Assembly: GCF_019578655.1 (NCBI RefSeq)
Contig: NC_063264.1
Span: 3,906,001 to 3,970,000, forward strand
Direction: 5' to 3'
Source: Ricinus communis
Lineage: Eukaryota > Streptophyta > Magnoliopsida > Malpighiales > Euphorbiaceae
DNA length: 64,000 nucleotides
Shown one piece after another: positions 51,901-63,514 of the stretch (its first letter is position 1; every line of letters begins with the position of its first letter). The notes under the pieces were generated by a model, which was not told the origin of the DNA, searched no databases, and worked only from the letters and a program-made list of their open reading frames with translations. The position numbers and the translations under genes were made by a program.

Positions 51901-54900
51901 TATTGAAATCCTTAATCTTTCCTTCAATTTTATCGAATTTTTTCTATTGCACAGGTGGAGAACTGGAGAAACTTAGAAAATCTTTTGGTACTTCCAATGA
52001 GTTCATCAAGTCCTTGAAACCAGACTACAAACCGAGTAGCATGAGAAGGAAAAGAGACTCTTCATTGTTGCAAGAGATGGAAGCTTTGGCCTCTTGCACG
52101 TATGAAAATGACACAGAATGGGGAAAAGTAGTAAGTGCATAATCTTTTTTTTCTTTCTATATTTTTGAATAAAAACATAATAGAGCAAAGGGTATATATC
52201 TTTAGTACACAAGAAAAGAACTAATAAAAAATCTTGTCATATATTTTAGTGAATACTGTAAAATGAACTTTCTTTCTGTATATGATTGCTATGGTATCAG
52301 GTTGGTTTCATGTATGATTCTGTGGTAGAAGATTACTTCACAGGATTCATCTTGCACTGTAAAGGCTGGAAATCAGTTTATCTTAATCCACTAAGGCCAC
52401 AATTTTTGGGCTCTGCAACTACAAATTTAAATGATGTATTGACTCAATACACAAGATGGATGGCCGGGCTAGTAGGAGTTGGTATCTCAAAATTCTGCCC
52501 TCTCCTATATGGACCGCCAAGAATGTCTTTTCTTCAAAGCGTGTGCTATGCAGAACTTGCTCTTTTCTCTCTTTTTCAATCCTTCTCCCTATGGTGTTTA
52601 GCAACTATTCCTCAACTGTGTCTACTATGTGGCATTCCCTTGTACCCTGAGGTAATAACATTACTATATCGTTGGCACTCAATTGTTTACCTTTCTCATT
52701 TTTATACAAACAATGCTAAAAAAATGAATAAATCTTAAAAGGACCCATAAGTGCTAAGATCCAACTAATTAAATAGCTAATCATATAATCATTTTGGTAA
52801 TTACTGGACCAAGTCCAATTCTTAGTAATGAGCTCTCTGCTCATGGTACCAGAGCGCATTTTACTTGATTATTTATTTCATGGTAATTTTTGCATGATTG
52901 TTAAACCAAAATAAAATGCAAAATATAAAAAGAATGATAAGGAGAGTTTCATACATTATGATCTTGAAGAAAATAGAAATGATAAATTTATTGATATATG
53001 ATTTTGATTTTTACAATTAATTGTGTTGGTATATATATGTGCATGTCCAACGGTAGCTTATTCTACTTGGTTGCCTTGGTATTTCTATCCAACGTCCCTT
53101 TCTTTTTCTAGAAAAGGTTGGAGCGGTCTTTCCCTGCCACAGGGATGGTTGCTCCCTTTCTCAGGGCCTGTGATGACCTGCCCTGCACAGGCTTTTCTGC
53201 CTGTGCAGTGTCTGAGGCCATGCTTGCTTTACTTCCTCTTTCAACACTCCCCCTTAAGTTGGGTTCATAGAGGTTGATCGAACCCATCTTGCTTAAAATT
53301 GAGTGATGCGTCTGTTTGTCAAGTGCCTTTATAAGGATGTCAGCTAGTTGGTCCTGGCTCTTAATATACGGAGTTTCAATTTCTCCCTTTTGAACCTTTT
53401 CTCTGATGAAGTGGCAATCCACTTCAATATGTTTAGTTCGTTCATGAAACACAGGGTTTGATGCAATGTGACGGGCGGCTTGGTTATCACAATGCATTGT
53501 CATAGGTCCATTAATTTCTACCTTCATATCTCTGAGGACTTGCTTGATCCAAATGAGTTGGCTAGATGTTGATGCCATTGCACGGTACTCAGCTTCTGCG
53601 CTGGATCTAGCAACAACGTTTTGCTTCTTGCTTTTCCATGTTACTAAGTTTCCTCCCACAAAAATACAAAAACCAGTGGTTGATTTTCTGTCACAGCTTC
53701 CAGCCCAATCTGCATCAGAAAATCCAACTATAGAATTAGAATTGTTATTTTTCATCCAGATTCCCTAACCTGGGGTACCCTTTAGGTATCTGAGAATCCT
53801 ATCTATAGCTTCTAGGTGACAGGTGCGTGGGGCATGCATAAATTGGCTCACCATACTTACTGCAAATGATATGTCAGGTCTAGTGACAGTGAGGTATATT
53901 AACTTTCCTACCAAACGTTGATAATTGTCCTATGTTGGCTAGAGGTTTTCCATCTTCAAGATTGAGTTTGACTTTGGTTTCCATAGGAGTGTAGGCAGGT
54001 TTAGCCCCTAATTTTTCGGTTTCTTTTAAAAGATCGAGGATGTATTTTCTTTGACATAGGAATAAACCTTTGGTAGATTTTGCCATTTTTATGCCTAGGA
54101 AATATGAGAGCTGCCCGAGGTCCTTAATATCAAACTCTTTCTTTAGACTTTGTTTGACATCCTTAATACCTTGATCATTATTTCCTGTTATTATGATATC
54201 GTCAACATAAACAAGAATAATGACAGTGTGTGTGAGATTGTGTTTAACAAACATAGAAGAGTCAGAATTGCATTTAGCAAAACCAATTTTTAATAAAAAG
54301 AGGCTTAGTTTGGCGTACCATGCTCTCGGAGATTGTTTAAGCCCATAGATGGCCTTTTTTAGCTTACATACCATGGGTGCATCTGTGGCTGATTTGTGAC
54401 CAAGGGGGAGAGTAATATAAACTTCTTCTTCTAGATTTCCTTGTAAAAAGGCGTTCTTCACGTCCATTTGGAATAGGCTCCATCCTTGATTAGTTGCAAT
54501 TGAGAGAAGGATTCTGACCGTGTTCATCTTGGCGACTAGAGCAAATGTCTCTTGGTAATCAACTCCGTAAGTTTGAGTGAAGCCTCTGGCGACGAGTCTG
54601 GCCTTGTATCTCTCAATGGTCCCATTACTATTATACTTTATTTTGTATATCCATTTGCATCCAACTGGTTTCTTATTTGCAGGAAAAGGAACAATATCCC
54701 AAGTGTCATTCTTTTCTAGCGCTTGAAGTTCGTCTTTCATAGCCTTACACCATTTGGGATTGGTGTTGGCTTCGTAAAAGTTGGTTGGCTCAGGATGGGA
54801 TGAGATCTGGCTTAAGTAGCTACAGTATTGACTTGATATGGTATCATAGGAAATAAAAATTTGGATAGGATACGATACCGAATGAGATACATAATCTCTT

Positions 54901-57900
54901 AATTTCAGGGGAGCGAGTTTGACGAGTGGACCTTCTCAAGGCGATTGCTTCCTCCTGAGGTTGAGGTTGGCTGTCACTGATTTGAGATTGACTTTCAGAG
55001 GTTGTATCTCCAATTGTATTGTCTCCCCCTGAAGGAACGACCTTGAGACAGTAGATGGCTCCCCCTGTATAAAATCCTGAGTAGGGCTGCTAAGAGAAAA
55101 ATCAGAGTTAGGCAGAAATACTAGCGAGCAAGGCCTATGAGGATTATCATGAGTTTGGGTGGTGTAATAAGGAATTGTCTCAAGAAATGTGACATCACGA
55201 GAGATGTAGGTTTTATGTGTATAGGAATCATAACATTTATATCCCTTTTTAGTGGAGGAATATCCCAAAAATAGGGTCTTGACAGAACTTTTATCGAGTT
55301 TGTGTTGGCGGTTTATGTGAACATAACAAACACAGCCAAAGACTCGGAGGTGACTTAAATCAATTTTCCTACCTTTGAGAACCTCTAGGGGACTCAAATG
55401 TTTTAAAATGGCAGTGGGAAGTCTATTGATTAGGTAGGCAGCAGTTAAAAGGGCATCTGACCAAAAAATTGATGGAACATTATTTTGAAAAAGGAGAGTC
55501 TGAACGACATTGAGAAGGTGTCTATTTTTTCGTTCAGAAATACCATTTTGTTCAGGGGTGTTGATACAAGTGGTTTGATGAACAATCCTTTTTTGTTTAA
55601 AGAATGTAGAAAAGTTTTGGTTTATGTATTCTGTGCTATTGTCAGAGCGAAATTTTTTTAAAGTAGCATTATATTGGTTTTGTATGAAATTATAGAATTC
55701 TTGAAAACGAAAAAAAACTTCATTTTTTCCTTTTAGTAAATACACCCAGGTAGTATGAGAGGTAGTATGAGTGTAATCGTCAATGAAAGTGACAAAATAT
55801 TTAAAGTGATTATAGAAAGTAACAGGGGATGGATGCCCTAACCGTTGATGCATTAGCATGTCTTGGTTAGGGTTTGTTGACAAAAAACATTTCTTGGGAG
55901 GAGCATGAAGGTAGTAGAGACCATCTTTTAGTCTTCCCTCACCAATCGTCTTCCCGGAGATTCGATCCTGAAAAGTGACTGAGGTAGGTGAGAAGATAAC
56001 ATTGCAGTTTAAATCATAAGTAATTTTACCCACGGATAATAGATTGGATTTAAATGCAGGCAAATATAAAAATATTTTCAATTTATGAGTTAAATAAATT
56101 TGAAGTGCCATATCCCTGAATTTTGATTTTTTCTCCATTGGCAACAGTCACATGGTGAGAAGGAGAAACCAAATTAAGGTTGGTTAGGTTTTTTGGATCC
56201 GAGGTCATGTGATCCGTTGCCCCTGAGTCAATAATCTAGAAATTTTGACAAGGTTTTGAAAATTTTTGTAAGGAATTTAAAGCAGTGTGAACTGAACCTG
56301 ACCCGTCGGGTTAAGTTGACCCAAACCTGTTGGGTTGGAGGACCAAGGCCTGCAATTGGGCTGATATTTCAGCCACTTGGGCCTGATGCTTTTGCTGGGC
56401 TTGAAGTGCGGTTGGGCTGGAAGGTCCGGATTGGGCCGGATTCAGAGGAGTCGGGTCGGGTCCAAGGTTGGCCCGGGTCGGGTTGGTGTAACCCTAGGGA
56501 GTCAGGTCGGGGCGTCATATAACAATCTGCATATGACGCCCAGCCCCTGAATTCCCTTTTCTCCCTAGGGTTCCCTTCGGGCCTTCTTCTTCCTCCTCTT
56601 CTCACCCCTTCACCGCTCCCCCTTTCCCAACCTTGGGTTGGCTTGAGCTTGGGGTGTAGGTGCGACTCTGACCGCTTCGCAGCGGTCGACCGCTGCTCGC
56701 TCTCCTCCCTGCTCGCTTTTCTTCGGTGAGATCAGGGTGACGCGATGCAAAGGCTTAGTTTTCTGCGAGTTCAGTAAAGGCTGAGGGATTCATAAGATTC
56801 CTTCGCCCCTCGTGCAATAAGGGGACGGAGGATTTGAGATCTCAAGCTCTCGTAGCTTGTGTCCAATCCTCCCAGGTAAGTGAATACTGGATCATTGTCA
56901 GCTCATTTTTGAATTTCTGCTGTGTCTGTTGAAGGAGGTAGGTAAGTCTGAAGCTCTTCCCATCTTGTCAATGTTTCTGTGGCATATTGCGATCCCGATT
57001 TTGTGTCTTGTGTGATTCTGGCCAATTCCTGTTTGAGATTAAAAATGTGAGCAAAATTTTGTTGATGGTCATATAGGCCTTTTACCTTGTCCCATATTGC
57101 TTTTGATGATTCTAGCAACATGCAGAGCCTGGAAATTTGGGGCTCCATAGTGCTGGTAAGCAGCGACATGACCAGGTGGTCTGTCGTCTGCCATTTTTCA
57201 ATTTTTTTCTACTTCTTCTTCTGTCAGGGTTTCTGGTCTAGTAGGTTTGGGTTTGGGTTTAGTCCCAATGATGAATCCCAATTTCCTTCTGCCACTAAGC
57301 CCTATGTAGACAGCTTTTGACCACTCGAAGTAATTTTGATTACCTCTGAGGATTATATTGGTCAATCTGTTATCAGTTTGAGACATGATGAATTTTCAAA
57401 AAGAAATTCTGAGAATTTGGTTTTTGTTTGCTTGATTGATACTTCACAGGTTTGAATCCTGCTCTGATACCATGAAGAAAATAGAAATGATGAATTTACT
57501 GATATATGATTCTGATTTTTACAATTGATTGTGTTGGTATATATATGTGCATGACCAACGGTAGCCTATTCTACTTGGTTGCTTTGGTATTTCTGTCCAA
57601 CGTCCCTTTTTTTTTCTGGGAAAAGTTGGAGCGGTCTTTCCCTGCCACAGGGATGGTTGCTCCCTTTCGGGGCTGTGATGACGCCCGCAGTGCTTTTCCG
57701 CCTGCGAGGCCATGCTTGCTTTACTTCCTCTTTCAACAGATCTTGATTAATATTAAGCATTTCAAGTCTGCTTTTATTATATTTATTTTACAATATATTT
57801 CTCTGTTCTACCACAGGTTTCAAATCCATTCTTTTTCATATTCGTATTTGTTTTTACGTCTGCCCTTGCTAAACATCTATTCGAAGTCGTCTATATGGGG

Positions 57901-58395
57901 CGCGACTCGTTCAAGACTATGATAAATGAACAAAGAATATGGACCATAAGGGCAGTTACATGCTCTACATATGGAAGTTTAGATGCTATTTTTAAGACTC
58001 TTGGCTTAAGAGAAGCTAGTTTCTTGCCCACCAATAAAGTGGAGGACGATGATCAAGTTAAGATATACCAGATGGGAAAATTTGATTTCCAAGCTGCAAC
58101 AAGGTTTCTTGCTCCATTGGCTACCCTTGCAATCTTGAACATGGTATCATTTTCAGTGGGCATAATTAGAATGATTGTTGCAGGGAGTCTTGATAAGTAT
58201 TTCTTGCAAGTTCTCCTCTCATTCTACATCTTGGCCATCAATTACCCTATAATTGAAGGGATGATTATAAGAAAAGACAAGGGTCGTATTCCGTTATCTG
58301 TAACTCTGTTATCTGCTGTGTTCATAATGATTTTATTAGCTTTGGGATCTCTTGTACTCTCTCTATGTATTAAATTACTAGATAGTAAGTCTTGA
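48996..58395 (+). CDS. CslG: Cellulose-synthase-like protein G, copy 1 (retroelement in last intron)
   Basis: Eight exons: 48996-49616, 50917-51021, 51203-51319, 51454-51666, 51768-51870, 51955-52130, 52301-52651 and 57817-58395; in frame, 754 aa. A family-2 membrane glycosyltransferase: two N-terminal membrane segments (about 15-38 and 54-78), a GT-A core with the catalytic signature D143-D144-GG, DCD at 298-300, VED at 454-456 and Q494-YTRW-498, then a C-terminal cluster of about six membrane helices. Words such as [17 protein letters not shown] and [12 protein letters not shown] place it in CslG. Some CslG/CslM-type enzymes add glucuronic acid to triterpenoids in saponin synthesis; the donor and acceptor here are unknown. 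Intron 1 holds an AT-rich repeat; intron 7 is 5165 bp because of a copia insertion, against 133 bp in copy 2. The coding frame is undamaged. Confidence 0.93.
49870..50335 (-). repeat. AT-rich interspersed repeat, inverted copy in CslG intron 1
   Basis: Read on the minus strand this starts ACTAGTCGTTTAATTATGCA and follows the copy at 42605-43170 word by word. It accounts for much of the size difference of intron 1 (1300 bp here, 175 bp in the second gene). Confidence 0.7.
52965..53246 (-). repeat. 3' LTR of the copia element (282 bp)
   Basis: Bounded by the GATCT duplication on the left and the polypurine tract on the right. About ten mostly C/T and G/A differences from the other LTR in the first 170 bp, plus an extra segment around 53160-53215. 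Confidence 0.9.
53247..57400 (-). pseudogene. Broken gag-pol of the copia element
   Basis: The reading frame survives only in pieces: gag N-terminus (57386-57198), gag middle in another frame (57169-56903), integrase (56144-54936), reverse transcriptase (54740-53880) and RNase H (53755-53250). In the integrase piece HQRLGHPS is followed almost at once by [11 protein letters not shown], so the part that should carry the zinc-finger cysteines and the first catalytic Asp is missing. Later catalytic neighbourhoods are still seen ([19 protein letters not shown]). RT keeps [11 protein letters not shown]. The final RNase H piece keeps [17 protein letters not shown] and AEAEYRAMA. No piece can give a full polyprotein. 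Confidence 0.9.
57473..57738 (-). repeat. 5' LTR of the copia element (266 bp)
   Basis: Bounded by the primer site on its left and GATCT on its right. Shorter than the other LTR around 57665-57710, so one copy gained or lost sequence after insertion. Confidence 0.9.
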
Positions 58396-59753
58396 AGACT
58401 TAGTTTGAAAGAACAAATATGGAGAATTATATATCTTATCTTTTATTAACTGAGACAAAGTCTGCTTGCATATATTATTTGGATAAATCTAATTGGCTAG
58501 ATTGTACTCCACTAGAAATGTTCTTTTAAATTAATTCCAGTTTTAATTTATAGGAGAAATCAGCTTATAATTAAAATGAAACTATTAAATAACTTATATG
58601 GCTAGTAAGCACACCTTCATAAATATATAATCTTCTTTGAAATATATCAATTTGAAATATACATGGAGTAACCCATTACTTGCGCGAATGAGACACCAGC
58701 GGGTTGGCCACGTTTTATTTATAGTATTGGACTAATAAATTTTTCAACACGTTATAAATCATTTTAACTATTTTATTATCTAAATTAAAAATTTATATTC
58801 TTTTACTATTTTATCAAAAAAATTTATTTACATATATAAACATATATTTTATAAAAAATAATAAAATTTATTATTAATTTGCAGCAACTATAATAATTAT
58901 TATACTATGACCAACAGTGAAACCCATAGCTTTTCAGCCAAATTTCTTCTTTTACCCCTCTAAAATGTATTATTGGTAGCTTTTGTTTCTTTAGCTATTG
59001 TTAGTCGGAGAATCGGATTAGCATTCCATTTGTGGCATTATGTTAGTCTACTAAGTATCTTGTTGTTTTTTCTCTTTTTTGGTAAAATTCGATTTTTTTA
59101 GCTTATTTGACCTGTCTTTCCTAATTTAGACTGGATTATATTTATATTTTACACCGCATAATGACGAAATAATTAATATATAATTTTGACAACATTTTAT
59201 TATTTACTTTTAAATTTTCAGTACTTCTAATTCTTAGAATTAACAAATCTATAAAGCTTATAATTTGTCAGACGCAAATCAAAAACTTATAAAAGGTTAT
59301 TTTAATTTTTCATTATTTTTTTTTTCTGGAGAGGCTTCCAGTACGTCTCAGACCAAAAGAAAAACAATGTGCTGTATCTGCCTTACTCCCCAACCAGTCT
59401 ATTTCTTTCCCCTGTGATCTGCTTCAATTCTGCTTTTTCCAAATCACGTCTTATATTTTTACATAATCTATTATTATTATTATTATTATTTTATAATGAA
59501 AAATTGAAAATTTATAATTTTAGTATGACGATAAATACATCTATTTTAACATACAAGTCCTATTTAAACTAAAAAATGAAAACATTTTTCTTTTACAAAA
59601 AAAAAAAAAGAAAAAAAGACGTGGTCCGGGTCTATCATGAACCAAGAGGACCCCGCAAAAATGGACCTGGTCAGGCAAGAATGACCCGATTAGGAAAATC
59701 TCACCTGGCAGCTAACTTTACTGCCAAAAAATTACTCCACTCATTTCATAGTA
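58396..59753. other. Spacer between the two CslG genes
   Basis: 3' flank of copy 1 and upstream region of copy 2. AT-rich, with an ATT microsatellite near 59468-59491 and a long A run near 59598. No gene. Confidence 0.5.
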
Positions 59754-59793
59754 TCTATAAAAACAGGCAGCTAGAGTTACTGACCAACTCAAG
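59754..59793 (+). promoter_or_regulatory. Core promoter and leader block of CslG copy 2
   Basis: TCTATAAAAACAGGCAGCTA followed by a block aligned with that of copy 1. The TATA element lies about 50 bp before the ATG at 59807. Sequence further upstream differs between the copies. Confidence 0.65.
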
Positions 59794-59806
59794 GAAAAAA
59801 AGACCA

Positions 59807-62800
59807 ATGGACAACTCTCTCCCTCTCCACAGCAAGAATGTCCACAAGCTTTTCATTCTCATAAACAGGTCTCATGCATTTATGCATTGTATCGCTATAT
59901 CTTTCTTGATTCACTATAGAACATCCTTTCTCTTTCAAGACCCTAAAACCGTAGTCACATCTGTACCATGGCTTCTCGTGTTTTTCTCTGAAATTCTTCT
60001 TTTCTTTGCCTGGCTGCTTGGCCTGGCTCATAGATGGAGACCTATTTCTCGAACAGTATTTCCTGAAAGGTTACCTGAAGATAGAAAACTTCCTGGGCTT
60101 GATGTGTTTATATGCACTGCGGACCCAAATAAAGAGCCAACTTTTGAGGTTATGAACACAGTTTTATCAGCTATGGCATTGGATTATCCTGCCGAGAAGC
60201 TACATGTTTATTTATCAGATGATGGTGGTGCTGCTATAACTTTGCATGGCATGAAGGAGGCTTGGAAATTTGCAAAATGGTGGCTTCCATTTTGCAGGAG
60301 ACATGGAATCAAGACAAGGTGCCCTAAAGCTTACTTTTCAGCTGCTGATGATATGTATGATAGTACACCTGAGTTCATAGCTGACAGGGAAAAGATCAAG
60401 GTTTGATAGAACTATCTATAATTTTCTTCAATATATTAAAAGATTTTGAAGATATTATGCAAGATTCTGAATTTATAAAAGCTTAACGTGCGGGGGCTAA
60501 CTAATCATTGAGACTTGTTATATACTCGGTTCATCCGGATATTTTTACGATTTATTCGCTGAAATTTTTGCACAGGAAAAATATGAGAAATTCAAGGAAA
60601 GTACAATGAGAGCCACAGCAAATGGTTGCCCGGAAGGGATGGGCAATGCAAACAGTCGAGATCACTCGGCTGCTGTTGAGGTACACTTGATCACACCTCT
60701 TTTTGGCTGTATGCTAGATGGTTTATGGTTTATGTCTTAAATCTTCTATATATTTAATTTTAAAAGTAATTGAAAAAACATACTACTTCAAAAATAAATT
60801 CAAAATCACTTAAATTTTTATGAAGTGAAATTTTTGATTCGTCTTTTCATATTAAAATACATAATGTGGGAGCATTAAAGAGTATCAAACCGTCCGAAAT
60901 CATATTTTCTTGGAGATTTATGTTGTGGATGTGCTAATCTTTATTTGACTATGTCCTGACATGCAAACCAAAAATTCAATTTAAACTTGTAATTATTAAT
61001 TAGCAATATCTTTATTTTTTATTATTCTCAGATGATAAATGAGAGTGAGCAAGAAGACTATGTTGAGATGCCCCTAGTGGTTTATGTTTCTCGAGAGAAA
61101 AGGCCCTCCTATTCTCACAATTTCAAAGCTGGAGCTCTTAACGTCCTGGTACTCAATTCTATCCCTTTATACACATGTATTCTTAACTAGATAAAACTCC
61201 ATCATGATGCCAAAAAATAAAGCTAAAACATAAATCAATACAATATATATATATATATTGAACATTTATATTTGATCGAGATTATTAATTAGGGTAGAAA
61301 TTTAATTAATCTTATCAGTATCAATATATATTTTTATTCATCTATTTACATATACAACTGGATTATTTCATAGACTTGTCCAATTTTGTTGCAGCTTAGG
61401 GTGTCGGGTGTAGTAAGCAATTCACCATACATACTAGTGCTAGATTGTGACACGTACTCCAATGATCCAACTTCGGCTAGGCAAGCAATGTGTTTCCACC
61501 TTGATCCAAAGATCTCTTCCTCTCTAGCATTCGTTCAGTTCCCTCAACTGTTCCATAATATCAATGCAAATGATATATATGACAGTGAAATCAGAAACAA
61601 TTTCAGGGTATGTATATGAGAATTAACTAAAGCCTCAATTTCATCAGTCCCCTTAATTAAGTTGAATTAATTAATGGGTACAAACTCTAAGGGTGTTGAT
61701 ATTTTGTTATTCACCATTTCAGTTATGTTTGTATGGTATGGATGGACTAGAGGGTCCATGCATGTGTGGTTCAAACTTATATGTCAAGAGAGAGGCATTA
61801 TACGACAGGAGAAACATTCATAATGGTATATGGATAATTTGATAAATATTTATCAGTGATACATGATTAGCGGAAACCTTAATTATTCCCATATTTTAAT
61901 GACTCTTTTTTGTTATACAGTTGGGGATCTGAGGCAGCTCAAAAACTCTTTCGGTACTTCTAATGAGTTCATCAAGTCCTTGAAACCAGATTACAAGCCT
62001 AGTAGCATGAGAAGGGAAGGAGAATCTTCATTGCTGCAAGAGGCTAAAGTTTTAGCTTCTTGCACGTATGAAAATAGCACAAAATGGGGTAAAGAAGTAA
62101 GTGCATAATCTATATCTTTCTATTCTGAAGAAAATTCTTTTGGTTACAACATTAATTGAAGGATATCTTCAGTTAGCACTCAAGAGAATATGTGACAAAT
62201 TTAAAGAAAAGTGAAGTATTAATGAAAGACCTTGTTACGTATACAATGGGTTACTATGGTATCAGGTTGGTTTCCTGTATGATACTGTGGTAGAAGATTA
62301 CTTCACAGGATTGACAATGCACTGCAAATCCTGGAAATCAGTTTATCTTAACCCACCAAGGGCACAATTCTTGGGCTCTGCAGCTACAAATTTGGATGAC
62401 GCATTGACTCAATGCACAAGATGGATGACGGGGCTAGTTGGAGTTGGTATCTCAAAATTCTGCCCTCTCCTATATGGACCACCAAGAATGTCTTTTCTTC
62501 AAAGCATGTGCTATGCAGAACTTGCTCTTTTCTCTCTTTTTCAATCCTTCTCCCTATGGTGTTTAGCAACTATCCCTCAACTGTGCCTACTAAGTGGCGT
62601 CCCCTTGTACCCTGAGGTGATTTATTACTACTATATTACACAAACTCAATTCTTTATCATTTTCATTTTTATATAAAAACGACATATATCAGATGCATGT
62701 CTACCTTTACTATATTCGTTTTAACTTTTTTTTTCCTATTCTATCACAGGTTTCAAATCCATGCTTTTTCATTTTCATATTTGTTTTTACATCTGCCATT

Positions 62801-63298
62801 GCTATACATCTATTCGAAGTCCTCTATACCGGGGCCTCGTTCAGGACTATGATAAATGAACAAAGAATATGGACCATAAGGGCAGTTACATGCTTTACAT
62901 ATGGAAGTCTAGATGCTATTATGAAGACTCTCGGATTAAGGGAGGCTAGTTTCTTGCCCACTAATAAAGTGGAGGACGATGATCAAATTAAGCTATACGA
63001 GATGGGCAAATTTGATTTCCAAGCTTCGACAAGATTACTTGCTCCATTAGCTACCCTAGCAAGCTTGAATATGGCATCATTTTTCGTGGGCATAATTAGA
63101 ATGATTTTTGCAGGGGATCTTGATAAGTACCTTTTGCAAGTTCTCCTCTCATTCTACATCTTGGCCATCAATTACCCTATAATTGAAGGGATGATTATAA
63201 GAAAAGACAAGGGTCGTATTCCACCATTTGTAACCCTGTTGTTTGCGATGTTTACAATTATTCTATTGGCTTTGGGATCTGTCGTTTTTTATTTATAA
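59807..63298 (+). CDS. CslG: Cellulose-synthase-like protein G, copy 2
   Basis: Eight exons: 59807-60400, 60576-60680, 61032-61148, 61395-61607, 61723-61825, 61921-62096, 62266-62616 and 62750-63298, giving 735 aa. Exons 2-7 have exactly the same lengths and phases as copy 1, so this is a tandem duplicate. Two N-terminal membrane segments, then D138-D139-GG, DCD at 289-291, VED at 445-447 and Q485-CTRW-489, then the C-terminal helices; all catalytic positions are intact. It ends ten residues sooner than copy 1. The frame is open upstream through an A run to 59576, but those codons lie before the TATA box and are not expected in the transcript. Substrate unknown; CslG relatives include triterpenoid glucuronosyltransferases. 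Confidence 0.94.
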
Positions 63299-63514
63299 AT
63301 TCGCCAACTGCTAAGTGTTGAAAACTATAAATAGTTTGAGAGAATAAATATGGAGATTTATCTGGTCTTTATTAAGACAAAGTCTGCTTGCATAGACTAT
63401 TTTTGGATAAATTTTTATTATAACGCGATGAATAAGTGAGTGATACCTGTATATTACTATCTTGATATCGGATAATTAACATATAGTCAATTATTTATTA
63501 TGTGAAACTTATGG
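63299..63514. other. 3' flank of CslG copy 2
   Basis: Likely 3' untranslated region; the first 130 bp resemble the flank after copy 1 (shared AGACAAAGTCTGCTTGCATA). Confidence 0.5.

Larger units (their letters stand above)
52965..57738 (-). mobile_element. Ty1/copia LTR retrotransposon, antisense in CslG intron 7
   Basis: The ends are TGAAGAAAATAG and TTTCAACA on the plus strand. The 5-bp target duplication GATCT is perfect (52960-52964 and 57739-57743). In minus-strand order: 5' LTR (57738-57473); primer site TGGTATCAGAGC directly after it, matching initiator Met-tRNA; gag remnant (57386-56900); eroded zinc-knuckle zone; protease DSGA near 56230; integrase (56144 onward); reverse transcriptase with YVDD near 54200; RNase H (about 53740-53250); polypurine tract AAGGGGGAG; 3' LTR (53246-52965). 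Domain order protease-integrase-RT-RNase H defines copia. Frameshifts, stops and a deletion in integrase make it non-autonomous. Confidence 0.95.

Noticed and set aside
59576..59806. Longer N-terminus for CslG copy 2
   Set aside because: These codons lie upstream of the TATA box, contain an A run, and have no counterpart in copy 1.
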